NCBI GenBank assembly: GCA_039621445.1
Contig: CP154956.1
Span: 96,166,406 to 96,230,405 of the forward strand
DNA length: 64,000 nt
Reading direction: 5' to 3'
From: Euglena gracilis
Lineage: Eukaryota; Euglenida; Euglenophyceae; Euglenales
In this document: in pieces, positions 23,317-34,328 of the stretch
Layout of the letters: every line of letters begins with the position of its first letter
Position numbering within the stretch: the stretch's first letter is position 1
Translations under genes and position numbers: made by a program
Notes under the pieces: generated by a model
What the model saw: only the letters and a program-made list of their open reading frames with translations
Told to the model about the DNA's origin: nothing
Databases searched by the model: none

Positions 23317-23525
23317 GTGGTGGCTTCCTGGGTGGGGGTGCCCCAACCCTGGCCCGGCCTGCCGCCACTGGTGTGCTACGCGGAGTGCGGGGCGGTCGCG
23401 GCCTGCCTGGCGCTGGCCCGCCGGGCGGCGCGGCTGCGGCGGCCGGCGCTGCACCTCCACGGCGTGCTGTTCCGGCGTGGCGCCGCGGCCCGGTTCAAGT
23501 GCCACGCCTGCCGCGCGCGCTGCAG
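23317..23525 (+). CDS. ABC transporter exon 4, left copy (helix plus Cys motif)
   Basis: Frame reads LVCYAECGAVAACLALARRA, an arginine-rich loop, then RFKCHACRARC and ends at TGCAG before GTGCGC. The final AG joins the next exon's C to give Ser. The 5' border is uncertain: the AG before 23317 is absent in the other arm. Confidence 0.68.
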
Positions 23526-24920
23526 GTGCGCCGGCCGCGGCCACATTGGATGAACAAACGTGTGTTGCGGCGGGCTTGGACCCCACAAGCAAGCCTGACA
23601 AACTTCCTGTCGTGACATATCATAACAGGTTGGCCTGGGACCCTGACAGGTTCTGCGGTGGGTCCCTGACAGGTTCTGACAGTTTCCTGGGGGGTGCCTA
23701 CCCCCCAGTGGGAAGTTGTCTGAAAAGTCAGCGGGTACAAGCCTACGCGACAACTTCCTGGGGGTGACACCTCCCGGGGTGGGGCATGCAAATGGTGTGG
23801 TAACAACCCTGAAGCAATTCTTCCATTTCCTCTGCCTCTTATCTGCTGGATGGGATTTGCTTTTCAAACAACTTCTGGATCGTTGAAAAATTCTTTCGAC
23901 TGGCTTGCAACGTGGTCAGACAGGTCAGCGAGTGTGGGACCAGGGGAAAGTTTTGCAGGTGGGTGCAGGGGAAGGAATTACATTTTTTGATCCCAGGCCA
24001 ACATAAAAACTCGAAAATGTGATCTCTAATGTATCAGTGATCAGAAGGTTGGAAAAGGTGTTCGCGATTTTTTTACATCGGGAAATGTGTTTCTTTCAGC
24101 AAAAAAAAATGTTTTTCTTTCAGAAAAAAAATGTGGCAAATTCTAAAGAGACCATCAGTGTCCTTCGAAATAAAAGCAGATGATATTCACCACTGGAAGC
24201 AAGTGACCTGGTTCCACAGGCACCACCTAGCTAAGTTGCATCAACGCCATAGGGAGCTGTCTCCTTCCTCTGTGCTGAATTGTCTGCAGACAGTTTCCGG
24301 GGGGGTTGGGTATGAGCAGGGTATGAAGTGAGCGGTGGTTTTGCGGGGGGGGGCAGACCGGGTTCCTGGGAGGGAACCCGCTCCCGGGAACCCCCCCCCC
24401 AAAGAAAAGATGAAAGATTTGGTTGTGACCACTTTTTCAAATAAGCGTGTTCAACCGCGATTTTTGGGCCATTTTCAAGGCCCAACAGTTTTTCCGACGC
24501 TTTGCGCCGGAATTTTTTTTTTTGCCCAGGGGGGTGGTCCGACCCCCCCCCCCTCTGGGGGGAAGGAAGGTCCAGAGCCCCCCCCCCTCCCCGCTCACTG
24601 GGTATGAGGCTATGTTGGCGAATATGGGCGAGTGTGAGTACAAATTCTGAGGGGAAGCAAACTTCCCGCTGGGGAGGGGGTAGGTATTCAAATTGGTGTA
24701 CCGGCCAACCTCTCATTGTCAAATCCACTCTCGAAAGGCCCTACCTGGTCAACTGTCACCCTGGTGCTGGCAATCTGTCATGATAGGACGCTGTCAGGGT
24801 CCGTGTTCGTGTCAGTCAGGTGACAGTTTCCGGGGTGGGGGGTGATGGAAAGCACATTTCCCACGACCTAAACAGTCCCTTGGTAGTGTAGAATAGTCGC
24901 CATCTTTTTTCCTTCTTCAG

Positions 24921-24946
24921 CGGGGACCACTTCACCTGCCCCGCCT
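24921..24946 (+). CDS. ABC transporter micro-exon 5 (26 bp), left copy
   Basis: Exactly 26 bp between CTTCTTCAG and GTGAGT, too short for ordinary frame finding. Joined in phase it reads S-G-D-H-F-T-C-P-A-C, completing a cysteine-rich motif begun in exon 4. An identical 26-bp exon with the same borders is at 56420-56445. Confidence 0.75.
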
Positions 24947-26022
24947 GTGAGTACCGCTGCTGTTGGACATGTTCACTGGATCCTGTGACCCTTGGTCAGA
25001 ACTGTGGTAGCCCCCCCTCCCAAGGTTGGAATTTGAACAAAAAGAAATCTTCAAAAAGCTAAAAAAAAATGGAACCAGCAAGCAAAAGGCAAACTCCCAT
25101 TGATTTTTCAAGAAGAGTTATACCCCCCTCGCGAGATCTTTCTGGAATCATTTCTCCCTCGCCAAACTTGAGCAATTCATGGATTCGGGGAACTGCAAAA
25201 TAATTTTGATAAATGATCGATCATTTTTTGTCAGTTTCCACTGATCAACCATTTTCCTCCATTTTGCCCACACGTGCAGCTTTAAATGTACCCAGAAGGC
25301 GTGGCCACACCATACACGATTGGTTTCCATGTATGCCTTGAAGAGGGTCGCTTCTTCAGAGCACCCCCAGCAGATGAGGTTGGTGACCTCTGGGGGGAGG
25401 GGGAGTGGGGAGGGGGTGGGTGGACCTGATCAGACCATCTCCTGCCAGAGGGGGGGTTAGGCCAAGTGGGTACACCTGGAAGATTTGCACTCCTTGGTGC
25501 TAAGCGCCAAAAAGAAATTGGAATTGACTCCCCCCCCCCCTGAGGGGTGGGGGTGCGGATCCAATTCTTGAAAAGTTGTTTTTTTTGTGGAACTTGCATT
25601 TTTTTTGCATTATAAAATTTGCCAAAAATGTATTTTTTTTTGCATATTTTGCCTTTCTAATTTTCTTTTTTTTTAAAAAAAAAAGGGATTGCACAGGGAA
25701 ATTCCTCTTCTGCAGACAGCTGGAAGTAGCATGCAACACAACCAACGACCCTCCCCAGAGGACACCTTTTTGAGGTTTGGCCATTTTTGCAGTTTCGATT
25801 GTTTGGTACCTGGTTCAACCCCCAGGTCAGGGGGAGGGTTGAGCTAGCAGCCTTTTTCCAGCGACCCCAAGTTTTCCAGCTTCTGAGCTGGACCCGGGGG
25901 GGGGGTCGTTAAGAAACGCCCTGGTGCCGACCCCCTCCTCCCCCGAGTCTCTGACCCTGGTTAAACGTCGCTGCGATCCGCCAGCCACACGCCTGCCTGG
26001 GACCCGCTTGTGGGCCAGGCAG

Positions 26023-26142
26023 GTCCCCCGCCGGCGGGCTGCGGCGGCCCCGGGGAGCTGCGCCGCTGGGACTACGCGGTGCGGTGGGGGCGGCTGGTGC
26101 GCCCATTCTGGGGCTGGGCCGCGCTGCTGGGGGTCCTGCAGG
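26023..26142 (+). CDS. ABC transporter exon 6, left copy
   Basis: Begins after GGCAG. The first two bases complete the Cys codon split in the micro-exon, giving PPPAGCGGPGELRRWDYAV then RPFWGWAALLGVLQ, a membrane helix. It ends in phase 1 before GTGTGG. Confidence 0.75.
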
Positions 26143-26577
26143 GTGTGGTGCCGTTCAGTGCGGCGGAGAGGCTCCCATTTCGAGCCGGAGGGGGTGACCA
26201 CGGTCGGCAGTAAAATGCTGCCGAAATTTCTATTGGTTTGGGAGTTGGCCAATTAATGTCTTTCATTTTGATCCTTATTGCCACAGGTTTCTATGGCAAA
26301 AAACCTTTCATGCCTGACTTCAGATCAAACAGATTTAACGTTTTTGTGGATGTTCAAATTTCGGCCTGAAAATTTCTAGGACACCGGGAAACTCGATGGT
26401 GACATTTTTGAGCCCACTGTTGATCTAGTGCACGGATGGAACGACCAGCAAAGAGCTGTTTGGGAAAAGCATTAGAGCAATATGCTCTCCTGCCAATGTT
26501 TTCTGGATTTTGCGTGCGCCTGCTGGAGTATTTTAGAACATCTCTCGTGCCTTCTTTTGGCTGCGGGATTCTCTCAG

Positions 26578-26651
26578 CAGGGTCTGCACCGGACCCTGCT
26601 CTCAGCTTGTGCCTCCACCAGGTGGCCAAGCTGACCCTGCCTAACTTTCAG
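26578..26651 (+). CDS. ABC transporter exon 7, left copy
   Basis: Between CTCTCAG and GTCTTG. In phase with exon 6 it reads AGSAPDPALSLCLHQVAKLT then LPNFQ, matching the ABCB motif where the first core helix ends just before the G-R-x-x-D element. Confidence 0.78.
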
Positions 26652-27011
26652 GTCTTGCCCGTATCTCGCTCTTCAGTGCACCTTCCAAGTCAAACTGATG
26701 GCCGCACGCCGCGCGTGTCAGATCCATCCGCCCATCCATCCATCCACCCATCCACCTACCCATCGTTCCCTTCATGCATTCCTCCATCCACCCATCAGTT
26801 CCTTGCCTCATATGCATTTCCCATGGCACCGATCAACACATTCAGGCATCCCCCACACATGGCACACCGTGTCAATTTTCTTCAAATTTTGGCCCCCATC
26901 TACAAATGAGGTGTCCACGTTGTGGTGCTTGGAGAGGGCATTGCTGCCAATCATGCCCAAATCATTGGGGAATGGGTTCCCCCACCCCCACTGCCTCTTT
27001 GTCCTCCACAG

Positions 27012-27077
27012 GGGCGTATGGTGGACAGCATCATCCGAGGCAGTCGGCCCCTCTTCCTCCACAACCTCAAGCCACGC
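27012..27077 (+). CDS. ABC transporter exon 8, left copy
   Basis: Between CTCCACAG and GTTTGT, phase 0 on both sides. Reads GRMVDSIIRGSRPLFLHNLK. The G-R-M-V-D-S-I-I element is the classic loop after core helix 1 in TAP/ABCB proteins. Confidence 0.8.
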
Positions 27078-27458
27078 GTTTGTCGAGCCCAGCGGACACC
27101 TTCCAAGTCAAACTGACGGCCCCATACTCCGTTTGTCAGATCCATCCGCCCATCCATCCATCCATCCATCTATCGTTCCCTCCATCCAACCATCAGTTCT
27201 TTGCCTTCTATGCATTTCCTGTGGCACCAATCAACATATTCAGACCCCCCACTCGTGGCACTGTGTCAATGAAGTTGTCCACACCCCCAAATGTTTCATA
27301 CCATTTTCGACATTTTTTCTAGGAGTACTTTTCAAACCTGTCGTCTGATTTTCTATCTGTTCTCAGAGTGGAGCAATTTGGCAGCAATCGCAAGGCATTG
27401 GGCTTGTCAGCAGAGATTTTTTCCAGGGTTTTCAAGGCATAAAACAGACGCCTGGTAG

Positions 27459-27535
27459 AAATTGTACGTGGCGTTCACCGCCCTGACGGCCCTGTCCACT
27501 GGCGTGCGGCAGCTTTCCGTTGGCGTGGTCACCAG
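27459..27535 (+). CDS. ABC transporter exon 9, left copy
   Basis: After GGTAG reads KLYVAFTALTALSTGVRQLS then VGVVT, core helix 2, and ends in AG before GTGTCC (phase 2). In the other arm the TAG just before this point is TGG, so the acceptor position may be wrong and the exon may start earlier there. Confidence 0.72.
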
Positions 27536-28015
27536 GTGTCCTCCTGCAGCTCACAGAAGAAGCCAAAACCAGAAGTTGCATGTTGTCAAGTGGCATGCAA
27601 ACTTTTTTGCAGAGTGTTTTATATGCGATATGATGTTGTTAATCTAATTTCCTGTTTTTATTTGACTCACCAATGGTGCGACTGTTTGGAACTCTCCCAA
27701 GCTTGCGGAACTCATTCCTCTCAATTTGTCATTCAAATTTTCTTTTTTTTTTAATCCTTTTTTTTCATTTGTCGGTTATTTTCTGGGATCATCACCAGAT
27801 TTGAACATGGATTTTGCAATTCCAATTTCAAAAGGTGCAATTGATATGCTCATGTTGCAACAGTGCTGGGCACTGCTCTGCAATGCATTGCACAACATTT
27901 TTTCCCCCTGCTCCTTTTCAAGAACATAAGAATGATGGAAAGAGTGTTTCTTTCATCTCTGAATGAGCATGAAGTGCCTGTGCCGAACATTCAAGTCATT
28001 CTCAATCCAACTCAG

Positions 28016-28079
28016 GCGTATCAACACTTCCCTGCGGGAACTCCTCTTCCATGCTCAGGACAGGAATGCGGCCAACCAA
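28016..28079 (+). CDS. ABC transporter exon 10, left copy
   Basis: Between AACTCAG and GTGAGA. In phase with exon 9 it reads RRINTSLRELLFHAQDRNAA then NQ, equivalent to the R-x-x-x-x-L-R-x-x-L-F coupling segment of TAP-type transporters. Confidence 0.82.
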
Positions 28080-28261
28080 GTGAGATTAACTGGTAATTGA
28101 CGGTTGATATTTTCCAAATCCGGCATTTTTTCATTGTCGTTAAGTCGACATCACGTTTGTGCGTGTGAAGATCCCATGTGTCGTATTTGTGGTGTCCCAT
28201 CTTCATTCCTGGTGTTTTCCCCGTACCACACCTGGTCACCCTGTTGTTTCACCCTTTTGTC

Positions 28262-28680
28262 AGCGTGTGAAACGAGAAAAAATATTCATGCATGCCGCAA
28301 AACCCTGACGAGCCAAATTTTTGTTGATCAGGCTTCTTTTTCTCTCGGGACCCCCCCCCCCCCCGGGGTGGGTGGGTGGGTCCGAGGCTAGACCCCGGGG
28401 GGGGGGGGGGGTTCTGGGGGTTCTGTTCCCCCTGGGGGGGGGGTCCTGGGTCAGGCCCGGGTATGGGTTCCGACGCAAAGCGCAGGTACCCCCAGGGGGC
28501 ACCGCGGCGGGCTGAGTGGGTTAGGGGGGCTCCAGACCCAGACCCAGACCCAGACCCCAGAGAAAACTGGTCCGTCTCAAATTCGATCCAGGAGATCGCC
28601 TTCAGCCCCCAGCCCATGCTGATTCCCCCCCAGGGGGGTCTTAAAAAGAAGGTGGGGATCTCCCTTGAAACTGACCAATA
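28262..28680 (+). repeat. Dispersed repeat block, copy 2 (uninterrupted)
   Basis: Intronic partner of 13905-14720 inside the truncated transporter; contains the empty target ACCCCCAG at 28488-28495. The right-arm equivalent is about 51960-52350. Confidence 0.7.
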
Positions 28681-29147
28681 ATTCACAGACCAGAAGCCTC
28701 AAGAATTGTTTTTGTGCCTATGATTGAGAGTTCCATCACAGCAAGCGTGGATATAAATTTGGTGAATTTTGTGAACAGAGATGAGGTTGCGAGTCTGAGG
28801 TGTCAAGATCATGTGGTTTGCAAACTCTGATGTGAACCCACACTGAAAAACATCCACAACGAACTGATGAGAAACATGACAACACATCAATGTTAGACCA
28901 TGCAAAGCTCCAAATTATGGTACCCCAAAAAATCCATTTTGTTGTTTGGTTAGTCCAATTGCTCGAATCGGAAGCGCCGCAACATAGCCACTTAGACCCC
29001 AAGGGGGGTGGATGACCATCGTACACGAGTGTGAGAGGAGTTTTCATTGGGTGGTCCCCCTCAAGGATTACAAGGATTAAAGTTCATTGGCATGCTTGAT
29101 CAGTCCCCCCTTGGGAAGCCTGTCCTGTAACTAAGTTCCTGGTGCAG

Positions 29148-29176
29148 GAGCTTGCATTCTTTGACAGTTACACCCA
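29148..29176 (+). CDS. ABC transporter micro-exon 11 (29 bp), left copy
   Basis: Between GGTGCAG and GTCATC. Reads ELAFFDSYT plus two bases. F-F-D is invariant in ABCB exporters immediately before T-G-E-L, and the phase fits exons 10 and 12 exactly. Confidence 0.8.
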
Positions 29177-29439
29177 GTCATCCACCAAGCAATCCACCGG
29201 AAATCATGTTTTATATCGACTTTTTATTTGTCATTCTCTTTTGTGTTGAGTATTGTTAGCACCGATGCTTTTAATGAAGTTCTGGTATGGTGTAAAATTT
29301 TTTTAAAATATTTCTGCATACAGGACGATGCTTTGCTACTCTGCATCTCTTCAAACACTGGTTCCACCCAGATCTTCAGATCATTTTGTATTTTGAACAT
29401 TATTGATGGACATGACAAAGTTCTGGAACCGAGCGTCGG

Positions 29440-29715
29440 CTACCCCCCCCCCCAAAACTACCCGAGAACCAACGAGGGTCCAACCTCATTAACCCCCCCC
29501 CACCTATAACCCCCCCATCCAATATCCCCCCCCCCATCCGATAACCTCCCCTCCTGGCACCAACCACCAGACCAGGACATATAACCCCCCCCCTCAATTT
29601 AGGGTAAACAAAGGCAAAACAAAGGGGGACCTATAACCCACCCCCCACCTATGACGCCCCCTCCGGGCGCCGACCATGGAACCGGATCCTATAACCCCCC
29701 GGGGGGGTCATAGGA
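29440..29715. repeat. CTATAACCCCCC-rich block
   Basis: Several CTATAACCCCCC units separated by C-runs. The reverse complement in the right arm is at 50925-51200 with different spacing. Intronic, between exons 11 and 12. Confidence 0.75.
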
Positions 29716-30010
29716 GGGGAGGGGGGTTTAGGCCCGAAGGTGTCAGGGTCTTTGTCATCACATGAAATTGTCAGTGTACTCGGTACCCGGCCAACCGGTC
29801 AGGTTCAAAAAAAATCCATTCACATTTTCTGTAACCCCACCCACGAAACTGTCAGAGTCCCCACGTGGGTTGTTGATAGAAGGCGACTGGTCTCTAGGAC
29901 CAACCCACCTGTCACCACAAGGTTACCAAGATTTGGGGACAGACAAAATAGTTGGTGTGCAGCAGCTTCCGTGGGTTGCATTTGGGGGGTCGTGGGATGG
30001 GTGGCCGCAG

Positions 30011-30102
30011 CACCGGGGAGCTGACCGCACGAATGACGAACGATGTCAACGCCATGGTGGAGCCCCTCCGCACCGTGTTCAACAGCCTGCTAGCAGTCCA
30101 GG
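30011..30102 (+). CDS. ABC transporter exon 12, left copy
   Basis: After GCCGCAG reads (H)TGELTARMTNDVNAMVEPL then RTVFNSLLAVQ. T-G-E-L-T-A-R-x-T-N-D-V is diagnostic for ABCB exporters. The 3' border may instead be seven bases earlier at GCA before GTCCAG. Confidence 0.85.
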
Positions 30103-30546
30103 GTGCGATGGGGTGATACAAATTTCATTTCTCAAGTCAGGTTCAACCCTCGGACTCACTCGTTCAAGTCATCTCCTGCTTTGAATAAAAACAAAAATAA
30201 ATTTAAAATAAAAGAAACGTTTTAAGAAACGTTTTAAGAACGTTTTGCGCATTCCAACAAAAGAAGTGCAAATAAAATTATGGCACTTTTTTTCCTTCAA
30301 AAGCACTACGAAATGGAAAATGTCAATAGAACTTTCAATAAGAGTTCAGAAATGGGATGGATCCGCTCCTGACACTCTATCTTCCCAAACACATGGTTCA
30401 GATCTCTCATCTCCTGTGTTTTCTGGATTTTTCTAAGTTGACTTGGTATTTTGCTGCTGTTGCTGCCGTCACGTCTTTTGTGATATGTTTGCGGTGCTTT
30501 AGTGCCATGCCAGACCCCCCCTCCACAACGTCCATCTTCTCTTGCC

Positions 30547-30585
30547 GTCAACTCCGTCCTCCTGCTGGGAGGTCTGGTGATGTGC
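30547..30585 (+). CDS. ABC transporter exon 13, left copy
   Basis: Reads VNSVLLLGGLVMC, core helix 3. The island is obvious and conserved, but the 5' border lacks an AG (CTCTTGCC precedes), so the acceptor is unusual or mis-assigned. GTTATG follows as donor. Confidence 0.62.
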
Positions 30586-31041
30586 GTTATGCAGAGGGCA
30601 TCCCAGAATGTGGAAACCAATGCGTTTTTATATTTGTTGGGCCCGTGTGGTTTTGCGAAATTTCAAGCATTTTCCATTCGCGTCAAGTGGCCTCCAGCTC
30701 CAATTCAATCAGGTCGTTGAGTGAAGCCAAAGGTTCAAAGGATCTCAAGGATCAAAGATTAGATTTGGTGAGTGCGCCTTTATTTGGGTATTCTTATTCA
30801 TTTATATCTCACTGATAATGAACAACTCCCCCCAATATCTGACCAACACTGCGCCCAAATTGACAAATTGAACATCCCCTCCCCCCCATGGCACCGTTTT
30901 TTCCATCCCCCCGTATTTGTCGTACAACCGCCCCATGTCAGAAAACCAATACCCCCAAACAATTTTCTGTCGTGACAAGTTAGCTGGCACCAGGGACCCT
31001 CACAGTCCCCCAGGTCGCGGTGTTGGGATGCCCTTCCCCCA

Positions 31042-31126
31042 ACGTCCTGGAAGCTTTCGCTGGTGCTCCTCACCGCTGCGGGGCCCATCCTCCACATCAC
31101 CGGTGTGGTTGTGCAACTATGCACAA
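31042..31126 (+). CDS. ABC transporter exon 14, left copy (last before truncation)
   Basis: Reads TSWKLSLVLLTAAGPILHIT then GVVVQLCT and ends in phase 1 before GTACGA. S-W-[KR]-L-[ST]-L is the conserved start of core helix 4. No AG lies at the 5' edge. In this copy no phase-compatible next exon exists before the arm ends at 32632. Confidence 0.78.
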
Positions 31127-32048
31127 GTACGAAATAGACCGTCAAAGGATTTCGTGTTGGGGGGTCTATAAGAAGGATTGTGACCAACACACACAGGTGT
31201 TGCATAAAGAAATCCAGTGATATGGCCATTCTGCTTTGAAACCTGCAGGTTTCAAAATTTTGTGGCTGCCCGTCAGGAAAAAAAACAGCAAAGACAAAAT
31301 CAAACAATTTTGGAGATGGGAAAATTTTTGTTCAAAGAATGCAAAAAGTCAATTTCCATTTCCTGCAGAACAGGTGGAAGAACAAAAAAATGCAGTGTGT
31401 CTGTGTGTGCACCACCCACTTGGGGGGTTCTCCCCCATGAGTTCGTCACCTTTCTGCTTGGAAAGTTGTCTTTTATGGTTGCACCTGTTGACTGGCATCG
31501 TAGACATGCATCATGAAATGCAACTTGTAGGTTGTAGATTGCGGCTTTGACGGCACATATTGCAAAAAAAAATTGAACAGATAAGAATCACAGTCTGGAC
31601 AAAATTAAGAATGGCAGAAGATGGGAAAATGATGGGAAAATTCCAATTTTTGAAAAGTTTTTTTTAAATTTCTGAATTAAAATGATGTCAAAATACAACA
31701 TTTCAGCGGAAATGGTGGGAATTTTTGTCATTTGAATATTTTTCAGCAGGAGGGCAACTGAAAATGTCAAATGGCCAAAATGGTTATCTGGCGGCCTTTT
31801 ATGATTTTTTTTAATCATGAGATCAATCCTAACAATCGACCATATCCCTATCTTGTTTTTTGTCTGTGGATATCTCTGAAATTGCCCCCCCCCCCAAAGA
31901 GCGTAAAAGGTCTGAGAAGAAACGATGGGGAAAATAATTGAACAATTTGGTGGTTCCATTTCCTGCCGGGGACCATCTCGCCTGGGAATTTGCCACGTGG
32001 GCTGTCGTTGGTGCTTTGTCTTTTGTCTTCCTGGAAGGTGTCACCTAG

Positions 32049-32460
32049 GCCCAAGCTTCGGTATAAGGAGGCTGTACAGGGTTTAGGTGGGGGTACCCAC
32101 CCCCCTCCTGGACCAGAGGGGGGGGGGCCCGGACCCCCCCCCCCACCTGCCAAGGGGGTCCGGACCGACCCCAGTGTGTATCTGGGACCTCCCAAAAATC
32201 AAAAAATTTCCCTCCAGAACTTTGCGCCGAAAATTTTTAGCAATTTTGACAGTTTTTTTGCCCAAAGAGTGCCCAAAATGACACTTTTGGCCGTTTGGGG
32301 GGGGGGGCAAAAAATTTCGGCCCGTCCCCAAGCGCCGGGCCAAAAATCAGTCACCCAGACCACGCCACTGTTTAGGTGGGGTGGTCCCCCCTGGACCGGA
32401 GGGGGAGGGGGCGACCCATCCACCTGCCCTTATGTCGAAGCCTGCCCAGGCCTCTAATTG
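32049..32460. mobile_element. Possible MITE with GCTTCGnnATAAGG ends
   Basis: AAGCTTCGGTATAAGGAGG at 32056 is mirrored by CCTTATGTCGAAGCCTG near 32440; the interior is C/G-run palindromes. Present in both arms (right copy about 48180-48600). Target duplication not recognised. Confidence 0.4.
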
Positions 32461-33030
32461 CTGACTTGTAAGGTGCTAACAACCTGAGGCGAGAAATGTG
32501 GCTTTCGTTCTATCACTTTGCACCTTTTTTTTTCCCGGTGAATCATCTCCCATTGAGTCCTCGTCAACAACACTCGGTGAGTATTGACAAATGAGATTGT
32601 TCCCCTTTTGGACTTTTTTTTTTTAAAAGTGCTCTCCATACTTTTAATTTCGACCCACCGCATTTGAGCCCTGGACCGGCCTTTGTCTAGTCCTAAGGCC
32701 CAGGGCGATCCTTGAAAGGTGGTCCTTAATTGAAAAAAAAATGCTATCCTTAGGGACCGCCGATGTTGACAAATGTGCACTTTTCAACCAAGTTTCGGAC
32801 CCCTTGGATGCACGCTTATTGGAGCAGCAACAGAAGATCATAACCACAGAATTTTCGCCTATTTTTCACCAACACCCTCCCTTTCTTGCGATTTCAAGCA
32901 AAGTATCGAATTTCTCCTGATTTGGGGCAACCACAGTGTTTCAGGACTGTCAAATTGACAAGCAACAGCCATTTTTGTGGCACTGGCTTCGATTATTGGG
33001 GGTGTGCACGATTAGGACGGTGCGGACTGA

Positions 33031-33203
33031 TTAAGTGTTCACAGTGAACATGGCCACAAACTTTGTAAGTCGGCCGGATGTGAGGCGCGCCGGCCCCCGT
33101 GCCTGGGAAGGGACATTCTCCACGGAGCCGGTGCCACGGTACACCAGCTGAGGCGCACGGTTGAACTGCGCGTCCTGGTGGTGCCGCTTCAGGTCGTCGT
33201 ACC
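33031..33203 (-). CDS. P4-ATPase exon D, runs to a stop
   Basis: After CCAAG reads (G)YDDLKRHHQDAQFNRAPQLV then YRGTGSVEN; [YE]-D-x-x-R-x-x-x-D-x-x-x-N is conserved in P4-ATPases. A GT at 33114 may be the original donor; otherwise the frame runs into unrelated sequence and TAA at 33031. Confidence 0.75.
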
Positions 33204-34225
33204 CTTGGGGGGGGGGGGGGACTGCCCAATTCCTTCCTGGTAACCGGTCCTGCTGTGGATCATACTTTCAGTCAGTGAGCCGCAACGATGCTCGATGCTG
33301 CACGTTTTTTCCCGCCTGCGACACTGTGGCACACACCAGGTTTGTTGCTGCGGCGCATGAAAAGGGTCTTTTTTTTCAACAGCGCATGTGTGTCCAAAAA
33401 AAATTTTTTTTGGACCCATGTGTGCGGCACATGCAGCTCATAAAAATTGTTTCCTGTGGCGCACCACCAACTGAAAGCACGCTGTAAAATTGTCTTTCCC
33501 AATACACGGGGACTCCGACATTTGCCTCTGCGAACCGGTTGTGCAGAGCCGGGGAACCAGACAATCTGCCGGGCAAGACCCTGAAGGTTTTCCTGGGGTG
33601 GTCCTCACAGGTAATTCCAACAAATCTCAGGCCTTGGAGGCTTGACAGATTGGCCGGTGCCGGGCAACTTGGTCTGGCGTCGCTTAACGACCCCCCCCCC
33701 ACCCCCGAGGTAGGTCCAGCTCAGAGCCTGGAAACTTTGGGCTGGCTAGAAAAGGCTCCTGGCTGACCCAACACCTCTCCCCCACACGTGGTGCAAGAAG
33801 AGTTGGGACTGGGCCTGACCCGGGCTCGAACTGGGGACCAAAAAGCGAAATTGCCAAAAAACCTTTAAAGCTGTTGATTATGCAAAAAGAGGACCTTTTC
33901 ACCCAAGTTTGCCTTGGCCAGCCCCTTCCCAACCGATATTTGCTCATTTTTTTTGGCCCAGTTTCTTTTGGGCCCGTAAGCAACACCCAGATGCCGATAA
34001 TTCCCAGGGATGAGGGACCTTGCACACGACGGTTTCTCAGGGTAGGTGTACTGTTTGAAAACTTTTTTTCTGCTCAATTATCCTTTGCCGTAAATTGAGC
34101 ACAGACTTTTGTTTTACAATTGGTCATAACTTCGGCAGATCTGGATTTACAAGAGAACGAGTTTTTCTCTCAATCCCATGAAATAAACCAACTGCACAAA
34201 CAGAAAAGCTGGCAGGAGCACACAC

Positions 34226-34328
34226 CCTCCTTGATGGCCGTGATGAGAAACGCCACAAAGAGGGGACCAAGGGTGGTGATGGGGTTGACGGGGGTGATGA
34301 CGGGGATGAGTTGCAGGAGACCGATGAA
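34226..34328 (-). CDS. P4-ATPase exon C
   Basis: Reads FIGLLQLIPVITPVNPITTL then GPLFVAFLITAIKEG before GTGTGTG. L-L-Q-x-I-P-x-I-[ST]-P-x-x-P-x-T-T is the first membrane helix hairpin. The 5' edge follows a C-rich tract without AG. Confidence 0.87.

Larger units (their letters stand above)
16195..31126 (+). pseudogene. Truncated 5' half-copy of the ABC transporter
   Basis: Plus-strand copy of exons 1-14 of the transporter in the left arm. It stops after the fourth core membrane helix (TSWKLSLVLLTAAGPILHI) and then meets the arm boundary at 32632; no nucleotide-binding domain follows on the plus strand. Its exon 3 lacks the TAG seen in the other copy and its exon 6 acceptor AG is intact, so the sequence itself is well kept. 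Without an ATPase domain it cannot encode a working transporter, although a membrane-only protein is conceivable. Alternative: the truncation is an assembly join. Confidence 0.8.
14602..32632 (+). repeat. Left arm of giant inverted repeat
   Basis: Reads as the reverse complement of 48001 to about 63985. Exon islands in the two arms correspond one to one with identical lengths (156, 186, 209, 26, 74, 66, 77, 64, 29, 92, 39 and 85 bp) and few substitutions; introns are alignable but carry many indels. The inner edge is sharp: homology runs through a poly-T/AAAAGTGC string ending at 32632 and stops. The outer edge lies at or before 14602, inside a small transposon (14148-14615) whose right end also appears at the end of the window. 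Contains the truncated transporter copy. Confidence 0.93.
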
